Below are positions 24,590-33,331 of a DNA stretch of 64,000 nucleotides, piece after piece. A program made the position numbers and the translations under genes. The notes below the pieces were generated by a model. That model was not told the origin of the DNA and did no database searches. It worked only from the letters and a program-made list of their open reading frames with translations. The stretch is from Nitrospira sp. (lineage in GTDB: Bacteria > Nitrospirota > Nitrospiria > Nitrospirales > Nitrospiraceae). The number at the start of each line of letters is the position of its first letter. The stretch's first letter is position 1. The DNA is taken from the NCBI GenBank assembly GCA_024998595.1, contig JACOEK010000001.1, positions 124,001-188,000 of the forward strand, given 5' to 3'.

Positions 24590-25300
24590 ATGACGATGAT
24601 TGCTACCCACCATGTGACGATGCAATTGGAGGCCGGAGGCCAGACGGTCACTATTCTGGAAGACGTCACCGTAGACATTCCGGAGAAGCAAACCGTGGCG
24701 ATTGTCGGGCCGTCCGGAAGTGGAAAGTCGACTCTGCTGGGCTTGATCGCGGGGCTTGATCGGCCGACATCCGGAACCATCTGGCTCAATGGACGTGAGA
24801 TCACGGCACTGGGCGAAAAGGCTATGGCGCGCCTGCGCCTGGCCAACGTTGGGTATATCTTTCAATCCTTTCACCTGATTCCTACGTTAACTGCATTGGA
24901 GAACGTGTCGATTCCGCTGGAACTGTCGGGCGACCGTCATGCCAGCCAACGGGCCATCGAATTGTTGCAGGCGGTAGGGTTGGGGCACCGGGTCTCGCAC
25001 TATCCGGTGCAGCTCTCCGGAGGGGAACAACAGCGGGTGGCGGTCGCGCGTGCGTTTGCCTGCCGGCCGCCGATCCTGTTGGCCGATGAGCCGACCGGGA
25101 ATTTGGATTCGCATACGGGACAGCAGGTGATCGAACTCATCATGGCATTGCACCGGGATGCCGGCACCACCCTCGTGCTGGTCACGCATGATCAGCAATT
25201 GGCGGCTTCGATGGAGCGGGTCATTACCCTGCGCGACGGCAGGATTGGATCTGATCAGCTCACCGCACTCCACTACAACGGGTCCGGCGACCAGGTATGA
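24590..25300 (+). CDS. ABC transporter ATP-binding protein (YbbA/LolD type)
   Basis: A 236-residue ABC ATPase of the MacB/LolD/YbbA group. Walker A GPSGSGKST is at 40-48, signature LSGGEQQR at 142-149, Walker B ILLADEPTGNLD at about 162-173. It would power the FtsX-type permease encoded next, whose ATG overlaps its stop (25297-25300). With tesA divergent upstream, the pair matches the ybbA-ybbP arrangement, thought to handle lipids or lipoproteins at the inner membrane. Confidence 0.93.
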   Translation: MTMIATHHVTMQLEAGGQTVTILEDVTVDIPEKQTVAIVGPSGSGKSTLLGLIAGLDRPTSGTIWLNGREITALGEKAMARLRLANVGYIFQSFHLIPTLTALENVSIPLELSGDRHASQRAIELLQAVGLGHRVSHYPVQLSGGEQQRVAVARAFACRPPILLADEPTGNLDSHTGQQVIELIMALHRDAGTTLVLVTHDQQLAASMERVITLRDGRIGSDQLTALHYNGSGDQV

Positions 25301-27969
25301 TGCCGTTCTGGTTCATCCTGGCCTGGCGGGAACTGCGATCATCCTGGCGACATTTTGTGTATTTCCTCGCTTGCATCGCCCTTGGCGTCGGGGCGGTCGT
25401 CGGGGTGTCTCTCTTTTCCGCCAATGTGGAGCGTGCGGTTCTCAAAGAGGCGCGTGGATTGCTGGGGGGCGATCTGGAGATCCGGCTGTCCAGACCTCTA
25501 AAGGAACCGGGCTCAGCGGTGCTGAGGGATTTGGCCGGGCGCGGGATTGTGGCCACGCGTGTGAACGAGTTGGTCGCAATGGTGGCCCGGGTTGATCGGG
25601 CCCAGGGGCCAACGGACGTCACACAACTCGTCGAGTTGAAAGCGATCGAACCAGGATATCCGTTGTATGGCGTGGTGCGGGTTGACCCGGATCGGTCATT
25701 GATGGAATTGCTCCACCCGGCAGGTGAACGTTGTGGAGACATCTGCCATGGGGCGGTCGTTCAGGAGGCGTTGTTGATCCGGCTTGGCCTGGTTGTGGGC
25801 GACGCGATCAAGATTGGGCAGGCCTCGTTCCGGGTCACGGGCGTGATCCACACGGAGCCGGATCGTATGGCCAACATGTTCAGCTTGGGTCCGCGAGTGC
25901 TGATCTCGCAGGAAGGGCTGGCAGCAGCCGATCTCATCAAGCCGGGGAGCCGATTGCGCGAACGGCATCTGTTGAAGCTTCCTGCTTCCATGGCCCTGTC
26001 GCCACTTATGCACGAGCTCCGGGGACGACTCACCGTCGAATCCGCGCGAGTGTCTTCGTATCGGGATGCTCAACCACAGCTCAAGCAGTTTCTCGATCAA
26101 CTCGCTCGGTATCTGGGGCTGGTCGGGTTGACGGCGCTGTTTGTCGGAGGCATCGGCGTGGCGCTGTCGATTCACGCTTTCGTCCGGGAGAAGCTCCCTT
26201 CTATTGCGATTCTCAAAACCGTGGGAGCGGATACGGAAACCATCATCTATTCCTACTTAGGCCAAGCCGTCGGCTTAGGGCTGTTGGGGAGCGTGGCGGG
26301 GATTGGCATTGGAGTCGCTTTGCAATCGGTCCTTCCACAGGCGGTCTCCACATTGCTGGCGACCGATGTGCTGCAGCAAGTCGAGTTTACGTCCATGCTT
26401 TCCCTCGCGGCAGCGGCTCCCATTGGGAAAGGGCTGGGCTTGGGCATGCTGACAACGTTGCTGTTCAGTCTGTGGCCCCTACTCACCATTCGGGATATCA
26501 AACCGGCTGCCATCTTCAGGCGTGACGTGGAAGGTGTTGATGCCCCGCTGGTGCGACGCGAGAGAGCTCTGGCGACACGGGCGGTGCGATTGATCACGGC
26601 GGATCCTCTTCGAACCGCCACGGCGGCAGGTATCGGGATCGGGCTGGCAGGGCTGTCCATGTGGCAGGCCGGATCGTTCGCCATCGGCGGTTTGTTTATC
26701 AGCGGCTTGCTCGTCGCGATAGGGGTCTTGGCCGGGGCCGCTCAGGCGCTGTTGCGGGCATTACGGGCGTTGCCGGTGCCGCGGGCGTTGTCTTTGCGGC
26801 AGGCGCTTGGCAACATTCAACGGCCGGGCGGGCAAACGCTCGGGGTGATGGTGTCAATCGGCGTCGGCGTGATGGTGATTCTTGCGATCGCGTTGCTTCA
26901 GCATGCGCTCGTGCGGCAGGTGGGAGAAAACCGTCCGTCCGATTCACCCACGTTCTTCTTTATCGATATTCAACCGGATCAGGCCAATGCCTTTAGTGAG
27001 TTGGTGCATCGACGCACCGGCGATTTCGCTCCTGACCTGACTCCGTTGGTGCGTTCACGGATCCATGCCATCAATGGGCGACTGGTCACTGACGAGCGCG
27101 ATTCCCAACCGGAGGAGCCCTCTTCCCAGTCGAAGGAGGAGAAACGCAAAAGCTGGTATGTGAGTCGCGAGTATGTGCTGACGTTTCTCGATCAGGTGCC
27201 CAAGGATAATACGATTGTGAAAGGCGCTTGGTGGAAGGCTGGTCAGGTGTTTTCGAAACCGCTGGTGTCCGTTGAGGAGGAAGCCGCCAAAAGTCTCGAT
27301 CTCGACATCGGCAGTCTGCTGGATCTCAACATTCAAGGAACCATTCTGCAAGCCGAAGTGAGCAGCATCAGGAAAGTCGAGTGGGGGAACTTCTCCACGA
27401 ACTTCTACATGATCTTCTCGCCGGGCTCCCTCGATGCGGCGCCGATGACCTACGTGGCTACCGTTCGAGTGCCTCCTCAGGACGAGGTGGCCTTTCAATC
27501 GGCCGTGGTCGAGGCGTTTCCCAATGTGACCGCCATCAATATCGGCGAAGTCCTGAACAGTTTTGCCCGCGTGCTCGATCGCCTGTCGTTAGCCATTCGA
27601 GGCGTCGCGCTGTTTTGCCTGATGGCCGGAGCGTTGGTGATGGCGGCGGCGTTAGCGGCGACGCGATATCGGCGGCTGTATGAGGCGGTGATCCTGAAGG
27701 CGCTTGGCGCGACGCGCGGGTTGATTGCGCGGTCATTCGCGGCTGAATATGCAGTGCTGGGATGTGTGGCGGGGGTGATTGGCGTTGCCCTGGCGAGTCT
27801 GTTCTCGTGGGCGATCTTACGCTACATTTTGGAACTGCCCTGGGCGTTGGAACTGCCTTTGCTGAGTATTGGATTGGGCTGCACCATTCTGCTGACGCTA
27901 CTCGTCGGATTCCTCAGTACCTACCGCATTCTTGGCCAACCCCCGTTAACCGTGCTTCGGCACGAGTGA
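25297..27969 (+). CDS. FtsX-like ABC transporter permease (YbbP type)
   Basis: An 890-residue permease with the YbbP layout: an N-terminal membrane helix (HFVYFLACIALGVGAVVGVS), a large periplasmic domain, four helices of a first FtsX domain (about 255-395), two more helices (about 435-490), a second periplasmic domain and a C-terminal FtsX domain (about 770-885) ending LSTYRILGQPPLTVLRHE. The start overlaps the ATPase stop by 4 bases, so the complex is coexpressed. The substrate is probably a lipid or lipoprotein but is not shown by sequence. Confidence 0.92.
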   Translation: MMPFWFILAWRELRSSWRHFVYFLACIALGVGAVVGVSLFSANVERAVLKEARGLLGGDLEIRLSRPLKEPGSAVLRDLAGRGIVATRVNELVAMVARVDRAQGPTDVTQLVELKAIEPGYPLYGVVRVDPDRSLMELLHPAGERCGDICHGAVVQEALLIRLGLVVGDAIKIGQASFRVTGVIHTEPDRMANMFSLGPRVLISQEGLAAADLIKPGSRLRERHLLKLPASMALSPLMHELRGRLTVESARVSSYRDAQPQLKQFLDQLARYLGLVGLTALFVGGIGVALSIHAFVREKLPSIAILKTVGADTETIIYSYLGQAVGLGLLGSVAGIGIGVALQSVLPQAVSTLLATDVLQQVEFTSMLSLAAAAPIGKGLGLGMLTTLLFSLWPLLTIRDIKPAAIFRRDVEGVDAPLVRRERALATRAVRLITADPLRTATAAGIGIGLAGLSMWQAGSFAIGGLFISGLLVAIGVLAGAAQALLRALRALPVPRALSLRQALGNIQRPGGQTLGVMVSIGVGVMVILAIALLQHALVRQVGENRPSDSPTFFFIDIQPDQANAFSELVHRRTGDFAPDLTPLVRSRIHAINGRLVTDERDSQPEEPSSQSKEEKRKSWYVSREYVLTFLDQVPKDNTIVKGAWWKAGQVFSKPLVSVEEEAAKSLDLDIGSLLDLNIQGTILQAEVSSIRKVEWGNFSTNFYMIFSPGSLDAAPMTYVATVRVPPQDEVAFQSAVVEAFPNVTAINIGEVLNSFARVLDRLSLAIRGVALFCLMAGALVMAAALAATRYRRLYEAVILKALGATRGLIARSFAAEYAVLGCVAGVIGVALASLFSWAILRYILELPWALELPLLSIGLGCTILLTLLVGFLSTYRILGQPPLTVLRHE

Positions 27970-27992
27970 TGCGAGAGAGGTTTTCGATTCTG

Positions 27993-30770
27993 TCAGGTCG
28001 TCTTGCGCGTCAGCACGGCACGAATCGCCTCGCGCTCGCGTTCTCGAAACTGCACGGCGATATGCAGTTGTTCCAGGTACTGCTCCAGCGTCTTTCCGCC
28101 GAGGTCGATCTTGCGGGACGTAAAGAAGTGTCGGACGTCCCGTTCCAGATCAGGGGTTGAGAGTCCGGTGATTCCCCCGCACATTCTCCGCAACCCGCTT
28201 TTGGGAAACAGCTTGTCCATCCGTTCCCAATTGGTCTTCACAAATTCCCAGGCCTTCTCGCGGATGTACACATTATGCAGCAGGCTGCTGACGAGGAACG
28301 GCGCATCTTGAGTGCGGATCTCGTCGGTCAAGGTTTTCGCCAACGTACGGTCCAGCAGCTCCGGTGCGCGGAACGCGGCGAGAGAGAAGAGATAGCGGCG
28401 TTCCTCTTGGGGGGTGGTGGCGCGACGGAACCGGCCGGCAAATTCTTCGTAGCGAGCTTCGTCACCGGTAAAGGCCAGGATGGAGACGAGCGCTGGAATC
28501 ACGTTAGGGTCGATGGGCCGGGACTGTTGCTGAAGCGCTGTGTAGGCTTCCCGCGCTTGGGCCTGGATGGTCTGATCGCGTCCCAAGGTACCTAACGCGC
28601 GAATGATGTCGCCGCGCAACTCTTTGACGAGCTCGCGCTCATCGGCGCGCGGGGTCCACCCGAGCTGCTGAAACATCGGCGCGACCCGATCGCGTACCAA
28701 CGCAGCCAACAACGGCCGATCGTCTTCGGCCAGGAGATGGTTGATCGTGGAGAACGACCCCAACATGACGGCCCAGACATGTGGGTCCTGTTCATTGCGG
28801 AAATGCTCGGTCAAGGCGAGGTAGTCGGCGGACGACACCATCCCGGCCAGGGTCGCGGCCCAGGTATCATTCAGGAGATTGAATCGTTCCACCGGCGCCA
28901 GGGTGTTCAGCCCATCCTTCTGCAGGCCGCTGAGTAAATCGGCGCTGTATCGAACGCGGTAAAAGCCGTGGCCCCCTTCATTGGCGAGGACCGAGGTCCA
29001 GCCTTCGGGCAGGGGAATGCGATTCTCCCGCTCACTGAGCAACACGCGTCTGGTTTCCGTGCCTCGCGGGGTGCTGATGCGTAATTGAACGGGAACCTGC
29101 CACCGTGGCTCCGCAGCCCCGGATGGTGTCACGGAAGAGTCACCGGCATAGGTGAATCGGCGTTGCGTGAGCATCAACGTGGAGCGTGACTCCACGGCCA
29201 GTGAGAGCAAAGGATACCCGGGGGAGAAAATCCATTCGTTCATGAGCGCTGGGACATCCTGTTTGGATGCCTGCCCGAGGGAGACCCAAAGATCCGTGGT
29301 CTCGGCATTGCCATAGGCATGCGTCGTCAGGTAGTGGCGAACGCCGTCCCTAAAGACCGTCGGGCCGATGTGTTGTTCCAGCATGCGAAGGACGGAGGCG
29401 CCTTTCTCGTATGTCAGCACGTCGAACATGGCTTCGGCTTCCTTCGGCGCACGCACGGGAAATTCAATCGGTCGCGTGCTCAGCAGGCCATCCACCGACA
29501 GGGCTGCGGCGCGTGCCATGCCAAAGGCCGTCCAGCGGTCCCATTCCGGTTTCCAGGCGTCGACGACCAGCATTTCCATAAATGTGGCGAACGCTTCGTT
29601 GAGCCAGAGCCCGTTCCACCAGGCCATGGTGACTAAGTCACCGAACCACATATGCGCGTTCTCATGCGCTACGACATCCGCAATGCGCCCTTGCTCCGCG
29701 TGCGTGGCGGTGCGTTGATCGAGCAACAAGGCGGTTTCCCGAAAGGTGATGGCGCCCAGATTTTCCATCGCGCCGGAGGCGAAATCGGGAATGGCGATCA
29801 GATCAAGTTTGTCGCCCGGATAGGGAATATCGTAATACTCGGCCAGGAAATTGAGTGAGTAGACGGCGATCTCATGCCCGAATGGGGTCAGATGTTGTTT
29901 GCCGGGTACCGACCAGAGTCGAACCGGTGTCTGCTTGGCCATGATCGGGGCCGTAGACACCAATTCACCGACAATGAATGCCACCAGGTACGTGGACATC
30001 TTCATGGATTCCGCGAACCGTACGATTCGTTTGCCGCTCTCCAGCCGGTCGTCGACGATCCGCGTATTCGAAATAGCCGTGAAAAGGGGATCGATGGCTA
30101 ACGTGACAGCGAACACCGCCTTGAACTGCGGCTCGTCCCAACAGGGGAAGGCCCGTCGTGCGTCCGTGGCTTCAAACTGCGTGGCGGCGAGGGAATGCGC
30201 GACGCCCCGCTCATCCTTGTAACTACTGCGATAGAACCCGCGTAGCTTGTCGTTCAACGTGCCGCGAAATGCGAGGCCTAACTTCCACAGGCCCGGGGGG
30301 ATCACCGAGGAAAAGGTGATGTGGCATCGCTGGTGTTCATCGTCCATCCGCACGGTCCCGGTGCGGGGTGCTTGGCCCTCGCCGGATATGGTCGCTGCCG
30401 ATACCTCCAACTCCGTTGCGTTTAAGAGCAGCTCGGTGGTGGGTTCGGTGACGGTCAGGGTGACGAGCTCATGTCCCATGAACGAATGTGATTGGAGATC
30501 CGGCTCAATCCGCAGGTCATAGTGTGTAGGAATGACGTGGCGCGGGAGGCGGTAGGGATCGGATCCAGGTGCAGATGTGGTCATCATAGTGTGTGTAGGC
30601 TGTCGTTGGTTGTGAGATGGATTCGTTCGGCTCCAGGCTGCAGGCACGAACAACAGTGATGCCGTTCCCTGCCACGCGCCAACCAGCAAGACCGCCTGGG
30701 TGGCAGCACGCGCGATCAGAGCCACCGCTTGCCGGCGTGTCACCGGCGGGTGGTCGTGGGCGCTGTTCAT
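27993..30770 (-). CDS. pepN: M1 family aminopeptidase with N-terminal export-like extension
   Basis: A 925-residue zinc aminopeptidase of the M1 (puromycin-sensitive/ERAP-like) type. GAMEN is at 333-337, HENAH (the HExxH zinc motif) at 369-373 and the third ligand Glu392 in NEAFATFME. An ERAP1_C-like helical domain follows. Residues 10-45 (TRRQAVALIARAATQAVLLV) have two arginines and a hydrophobic stretch resembling a Tat signal, unusual for this normally cytoplasmic enzyme. The start at 30770 is supported by a 4-base overlap with the rpiA stop. If translation began at Met63 the extension would be lost. Confidence 0.92.
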   Translation of the reverse strand: MNSAHDHPPVTRRQAVALIARAATQAVLLVGAWQGTASLLFVPAAWSRTNPSHNQRQPTHTMMTTSAPGSDPYRLPRHVIPTHYDLRIEPDLQSHSFMGHELVTLTVTEPTTELLLNATELEVSAATISGEGQAPRTGTVRMDDEHQRCHITFSSVIPPGLWKLGLAFRGTLNDKLRGFYRSSYKDERGVAHSLAATQFEATDARRAFPCWDEPQFKAVFAVTLAIDPLFTAISNTRIVDDRLESGKRIVRFAESMKMSTYLVAFIVGELVSTAPIMAKQTPVRLWSVPGKQHLTPFGHEIAVYSLNFLAEYYDIPYPGDKLDLIAIPDFASGAMENLGAITFRETALLLDQRTATHAEQGRIADVVAHENAHMWFGDLVTMAWWNGLWLNEAFATFMEMLVVDAWKPEWDRWTAFGMARAAALSVDGLLSTRPIEFPVRAPKEAEAMFDVLTYEKGASVLRMLEQHIGPTVFRDGVRHYLTTHAYGNAETTDLWVSLGQASKQDVPALMNEWIFSPGYPLLSLAVESRSTLMLTQRRFTYAGDSSVTPSGAAEPRWQVPVQLRISTPRGTETRRVLLSERENRIPLPEGWTSVLANEGGHGFYRVRYSADLLSGLQKDGLNTLAPVERFNLLNDTWAATLAGMVSSADYLALTEHFRNEQDPHVWAVMLGSFSTINHLLAEDDRPLLAALVRDRVAPMFQQLGWTPRADERELVKELRGDIIRALGTLGRDQTIQAQAREAYTALQQQSRPIDPNVIPALVSILAFTGDEARYEEFAGRFRRATTPQEERRYLFSLAAFRAPELLDRTLAKTLTDEIRTQDAPFLVSSLLHNVYIREKAWEFVKTNWERMDKLFPKSGLRRMCGGITGLSTPDLERDVRHFFTSRKIDLGGKTLEQYLEQLHIAVQFREREREAIRAVLTRKTT

Positions 30771-31468
30771 GACTCCGGGGCATGGGTGATGTCGGCGCCT
30801 TGTCCATGGCCGACGATCAGGATGCTGGTCCGTCCGATAAACAGACCGGTTTCGACAATACCGGGAATCTGGTTCAGTTCAATTTCGAGCGCGGCGGGGT
30901 CATGGATTGTCGGCATGTGCAGATCAAGGATGACATGCCCGGCTTCCGTCTGGAACACAGTCCCGTTGCGCTGGCGCAACACGGCCTTGCCCCCCGAGGC
31001 CTTTTCAATGTGTCGTGCGGTGCTGCCCCATCCGAACGGCACTACCTCAATGGGGAGAGGAAAACTGCCGCCAAGCGCCGGTACGAGTTTCGTATGGTCG
31101 ACCATGACGATGAATCGTTTCGCGGCGGCTGCCACAATTTTTTCTTTCAACAGCGCCCCACCGCCGCCCTTCACGAGATTCAATGCCGGGTCGACTTGAT
31201 CGGCTCCATCGATCGCGACATCGATCATCCACGCATTGTCGGGATCGATGAGAGGAATGCCGGATTGCTTCGCGAGGGCGGCCGTGTCGTGAGAGGTGGG
31301 CACGGCTTGAATGTTGAGCCCAGCGCGCACCCGTTCTCCGAGGGCGATAATCAGATGTTTCGACGTGGTACCGGTTCCTAACCCGACGACCATGCCGTCG
31401 CGAACGAATTCAGTTGCCTTCAGCGCGGCCTGGCGCTTTTCCAAATCGAGGTCACAGGATGTTGTCAT
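30767..31468 (-). CDS. rpiA: Ribose-5-phosphate isomerase A
   Basis: A 233-residue RpiA that interconverts ribose 5-phosphate and ribulose 5-phosphate in the non-oxidative pentose phosphate pathway. Blocks seen are VVGLGTGTTSKHLI, DGADQVDPALNLVKGGGGAL (catalytic Asp and Gly-rich loop) and VDHTKLVPALG followed by LPIEVVPFGW. It starts with ATG overlapping the glk stop (31465-31468), so it is coupled within the pgi-pgl-glk-rpiA-pepN operon. Confidence 0.97.
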   Translation of the reverse strand: MTTSCDLDLEKRQAALKATEFVRDGMVVGLGTGTTSKHLIIALGERVRAGLNIQAVPTSHDTAALAKQSGIPLIDPDNAWMIDVAIDGADQVDPALNLVKGGGGALLKEKIVAAAAKRFIVMVDHTKLVPALGGSFPLPIEVVPFGWGSTARHIEKASGGKAVLRQRNGTVFQTEAGHVILDLHMPTIHDPAALEIELNQIPGIVETGLFIGRTSILIVGHGQGADITHAPES

Positions 31469-32550
31469 AATGTAGGAGAGGGTGTGAGTTGTGCCGCCAC
31501 GGAGGCGGCGCCGAGCAAGGCGGTTTTATCGTTCATCACGACTTTCACCGGAATTTGGCTCATCAGCCGTTTATAGCGGCCTTTGTTGGTGAAGCCGCGC
31601 ATGAACGAGCCGTCCTGCAGTTTCTTCAGGAGCTTCGGGGCAATGCCTCCGGCGACATAGACTCCGTCCAGCGTGAGCGCTTTCAGCGCCAGATTGCCCG
31701 CTTCTGCGCCATAGACAGATGCAAATAAATCCAGCGCCTGGGTGGCGATCTCCGCCTGGCCTTTGAGTCCGGCTTCGGCGATTTCCGCCGCCGGGTTGCC
31801 GACTTTGATCTTTTCGGCCAGCCAGGTGGGCTCGTTCTTTTTCGTGTCGCGCACGTACTCATAGATAGCATGCAGGCCGGGTCCCGACACAATGCGCTCG
31901 TAGCTGACGTGAAGATAGCTGCCGCGCAAATGCCGGAGCAGTTCAATTTCGCTGTCGCTGTTTGGCGCAAAGTCCGTATGTCCGCCTTCCGACGGCATGG
32001 GGCGGTACCGCACTCCATCCCAATACAGAAAACATTCACCGAGGCCGGTCCCTGCCGCGATGAGAGCGAGGGCTTGTTTTTTCTTTGGCGGCGATCCCGC
32101 ATTCAGCACCACGACCTCATCGGGAGTGAGATGGAGGAGGCCATGAGCGGTGGCTTCGAGATCATTCAAAAGTCGCACGTGGGGGATGGCGAATCGTTCG
32201 GCCAGGGTGGCACCGTCAATGAACCAGGGCAGATTGGTCGTTCGACAACGGTTGTCGATCACCGGTCCTGCCACGCCAAAACAGGCCGCCGTCAACTTGA
32301 TCGGTTCGGGAGCCACTTCGACGGCCTCTGCGGTCACCTCGCTGCTAGGATCAACAGGTTCCTCTTCAAGAGCGCCCTCTGTCACCGGCTTAGGGAGCGG
32401 GGCGCTGAGGAATTCGTCGATGATGTCTTCAAGGGCTTTGTAATCCGCACTGTGAAAGCTGTCTTCGCGCACCGGCTCGACCCGTCCGGTGGTCCACTCA
32501 TAGAGCGCCAAATTGGTCTTCGTCCCGCCGATATCGCCTGCCAAAATCAT
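31465..32550 (-). CDS. glk: Glucokinase with acidic insertion
   Basis: A 361-residue Glk-type glucokinase (ROK-independent) that phosphorylates glucose with ATP. It opens LAGDIGGTKTNLALYEW (phosphate 1), has LLNDLEATAHG with the catalytic Asp, AAGTGLGECFLYWDGVRY, SEGGHTDFAP, and YVAGGIAPKL near the end. Residues about 53-82 form a Glu/Val/Pro-rich insert (VTEGALEEEPVDPSSEVTAE) not present in the usual 320-residue enzymes. It probably forms a flexible surface loop. The gene begins 12 bases after pgl. Confidence 0.93.
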   Translation of the reverse strand: MILAGDIGGTKTNLALYEWTTGRVEPVREDSFHSADYKALEDIIDEFLSAPLPKPVTEGALEEEPVDPSSEVTAEAVEVAPEPIKLTAACFGVAGPVIDNRCRTTNLPWFIDGATLAERFAIPHVRLLNDLEATAHGLLHLTPDEVVVLNAGSPPKKKQALALIAAGTGLGECFLYWDGVRYRPMPSEGGHTDFAPNSDSEIELLRHLRGSYLHVSYERIVSGPGLHAIYEYVRDTKKNEPTWLAEKIKVGNPAAEIAEAGLKGQAEIATQALDLFASVYGAEAGNLALKALTLDGVYVAGGIAPKLLKKLQDGSFMRGFTNKGRYKRLMSQIPVKVVMNDKTALLGAASVAAQLTPSPTL

Positions 32551-32562
32551 GGTTCCTCTTAC

Positions 32563-33330
32563 TTATGACAACTCGTCCGTCGGCACAGTCAATTCGGACG
32601 CCGCGGCGCGGTCAAGATACCACAACAGGCGTCCCGTCTCAGGACGGACTTTCGCTGCCGGATAGGTATCGGGGGAGTCGATACGACTCTCGACGATGCG
32701 ACGTACGACATGGGCTTTATTCTGTCCCGTAACCAGGAACAGTACCACACTCGCATGATTGATCACACCTAGGGTGAGGGTGATGCGGGATCGCGTACCT
32801 TGCGGTGACTGGCCGGGAACAACCCAACGGCTTTCTTCCATGAGCGCTGCGGTGCCTGGAAAGAGCGACGCTGTGTGACCATCTTCCCCCATGCCCAACA
32901 GGACCAGGTCTAACACCGGCCATGGTCCGGGTGTGGTAGACGTCAGCCGCCGCAAGGTGTCTTCGTACTGCATGGCCGCGGTCTCAACCGAGTCTTCCCC
33001 CCGCATCCGGTGGATGTGTGCTGGTGGAATATTCAGCGGGGTGAACAACAGAGTATTTGCCAGGGCAAAGTTACTGTCGCTATGCGTAGGGGGAACTGCG
33101 CGCTCATCGCCGAACAGGAAGTGCACTTTGCTCCAGTCGAGTCGTGTCGCGAATTCCTGGCTCGCCAGGACCGCATACAGCGCCTTTGGAGTCGAACCTC
33201 CGGAAAGAGCGACGAGGAACTGCGCGCGTTCTCGTATCGCCTGTTGTCCCTCGGTGACGAAGAGGGTTGCTGCGGCGCGGACCAGTTGTTGCGCATCAGC
33301 GAAGGTGTGAAGTTCCGGCGTTCGTGCCAT
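32563..33330 (-). CDS. pgl: 6-phosphogluconolactonase
   Basis: A 255-residue DevB-type lactonase that opens 6-phosphogluconolactone in the oxidative pentose phosphate pathway. Conserved blocks are FLVALSGGSTPKALY, WSKVHFLFGDERAVPP, SNFALANTLLF and LVLLGMGEDGHTASLFPGT. It lies one base after pgi and 12 bases before glk in the operon. The partner enzymes zwf and gnd are not in the window. Confidence 0.96.
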   Translation of the reverse strand: MARTPELHTFADAQQLVRAAATLFVTEGQQAIRERAQFLVALSGGSTPKALYAVLASQEFATRLDWSKVHFLFGDERAVPPTHSDSNFALANTLLFTPLNIPPAHIHRMRGEDSVETAAMQYEDTLRRLTSTTPGPWPVLDLVLLGMGEDGHTASLFPGTAALMEESRWVVPGQSPQGTRSRITLTLGVINHASVVLFLVTGQNKAHVVRRIVESRIDSPDTYPAAKVRPETGRLLWYLDRAAASELTVPTDELS

Positions 33331-33331
33331 C

